Shown here: in pieces, positions 59,396-60,000 of the stretch
Layout of the letters: the number at the start of each line of letters is the position of its first letter
Position numbering within the stretch: position 1 is the first letter of the stretch
Assembly: GCF_000003815.2 (NCBI RefSeq)
Contig: NC_049990.1
Location: forward strand, 7,136,770 to 7,196,769
DNA from: Branchiostoma floridae
Taxonomy: Eukaryota > Chordata > Leptocardii > Amphioxiformes > Branchiostomatidae
DNA: 60,000 nucleotides
Reading direction: 5' to 3'
Notes under the pieces: generated by a model
The model's input: only the letters and a program-made list of their open reading frames with translations
Databases searched by the model: none
What the model was told of the DNA's origin: nothing
Program-made: the position numbers and the translations under genes

Positions 59396-59572
59396 TACTG
59401 TAAATGCAGAAATGTTCGCGGTTTTTGCGGTGACCACTTCACCGCAAACATTTTTCTATTATGGTATTAGACTGCAGTCTATGGTGTTACCGCGAACTTA
59501 AATCCACCGCGAAAGTCCCTTTTCCCGCTACCGCAAAATTGAATCCCCGCGAACTTGAATGCATTTACAGTA
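59396..59572. mobile_element. Small inverted-repeat element (177 bp)
   Basis: The exact inverse ends tactgtaaatgca and tgcatttacagta enclose CpG-rich phrases (ttcgcggtttttgcggtgac, ccgcgaacttaaat). No coding capacity. Confidence 0.8.
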
Positions 59573-59737
59573 TTTGGGAAAAAGGGATTAGTTCCAACTG
59601 TGGTAACAGGATTCCAGCTGGCCTCAGCACAACAATCACATAATTGCGATGATGACATTTTAGCGGTTGAAATTAAGTTACCATAACAAAATTCGGAATC
59701 ACAGCAAATGTTTCTTGAGGTCCTTATCGAATAATAC

Positions 59738-59917
59738 TACAGAAGAAGCCGCTTAACTGCATGCCCTATATTTGCCAGCGTATTTCGTGCAATTATCCGG
59801 CTGGTGCAATAATGCGAAGTTATCTAGCTGGACCGCACAGGTTTGGGATTTGGGGATTCCGTGCATTAAACAGAAGTGTGCGTTAATCCATTGTGCAATT
59901 AACTGGCTTCTACTGTA
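59738..59917. mobile_element. MITE family 1, copy C
   Basis: Ends tacagaagaagccgctta and taactggcttctactgta. Same core as the copies at 4093 and 33259. Confidence 0.85.
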
Positions 59918-60000
59918 TATATGTTTTCAATGGAGTCTCTGTGTATATTCTGAACATGATATGGAATCTCTTCAACTTCAAGTCCAACCTACCTGATATA

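Overview
The window looks like intron-rich invertebrate-deuterostome DNA, most likely amphioxus (Branchiostoma). The reasons are short phase-consistent exons, a TBC1D24-type gene, a TLDc gene family, tRNA-derived SINEs, many small inverted-repeat transposons and frequent tacatgtaca palindromes. The species is an inference; no database was consulted. One 100-base assembly gap lies at 22434-22533.

Layout, left to right. A plus-strand gene ends at 353-492 (last exon only). Three related minus-strand genes follow. Gene A (7837 to 3096, 7 coding exons, 373 aa) has a novel N-terminus, one TBC1D24-type linker exon and a complete TLDc domain. Gene B (17466 to 13626, 8 exons, 329 aa) has an unrelated N-terminal region and a TLDc domain. 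Gene C (23664 to 21419, 5 exons, 168 aa) is a paralogue of the N-terminal half of gene B with no TLDc exons. A plus-strand GNAT acetyltransferase gene (start codon 25953, stop 30528, 175 aa) comes next. Then comes the main gene, a minus-strand TBC1D24/Skywalker-like TBC-TLDc gene (46864 to 35755, 11 exons seen, 483 aa; its first exon or exons are not identified). All exon joins listed for these five genes were checked by hand for GT/AG borders and matching phase.

Upstream of the TBC1D24-like exons sits a 5.9 kb Ty3/gypsy-like LTR retrotransposon (47522-53419, minus strand). It has identical 171-bp LTRs and one uninterrupted 1616-codon gag-pol frame, so it is a very recent insertion. From 53420 to 60000 I see repeats and a candidate first exon only.

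The unifying story is a local TBC1D24/TLDc cluster. The 3' half of the TBC1D24-like gene (linker exon, three TLDc exons and 3' flank, about 33.2-38.8 kb) is duplicated as the 3' half of gene A (about 2.7-6.2 kb). There it is joined to a different 5' end without a TBC domain. In both copies an exon-intron junction has been tandemly multiplied: six copies of the linker exon 3' end in the TBC1D24-like gene, and several copies of the TLDc exon acceptor in gene A. Genes B and C are a second pair in which one member has shed or never had the TLDc domain. TLDc proteins are known for roles in oxidative-stress resistance and V-ATPase binding, and TBC1D24 acts in synaptic vesicle and membrane trafficking. 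What the TBC-less members do is unknown.
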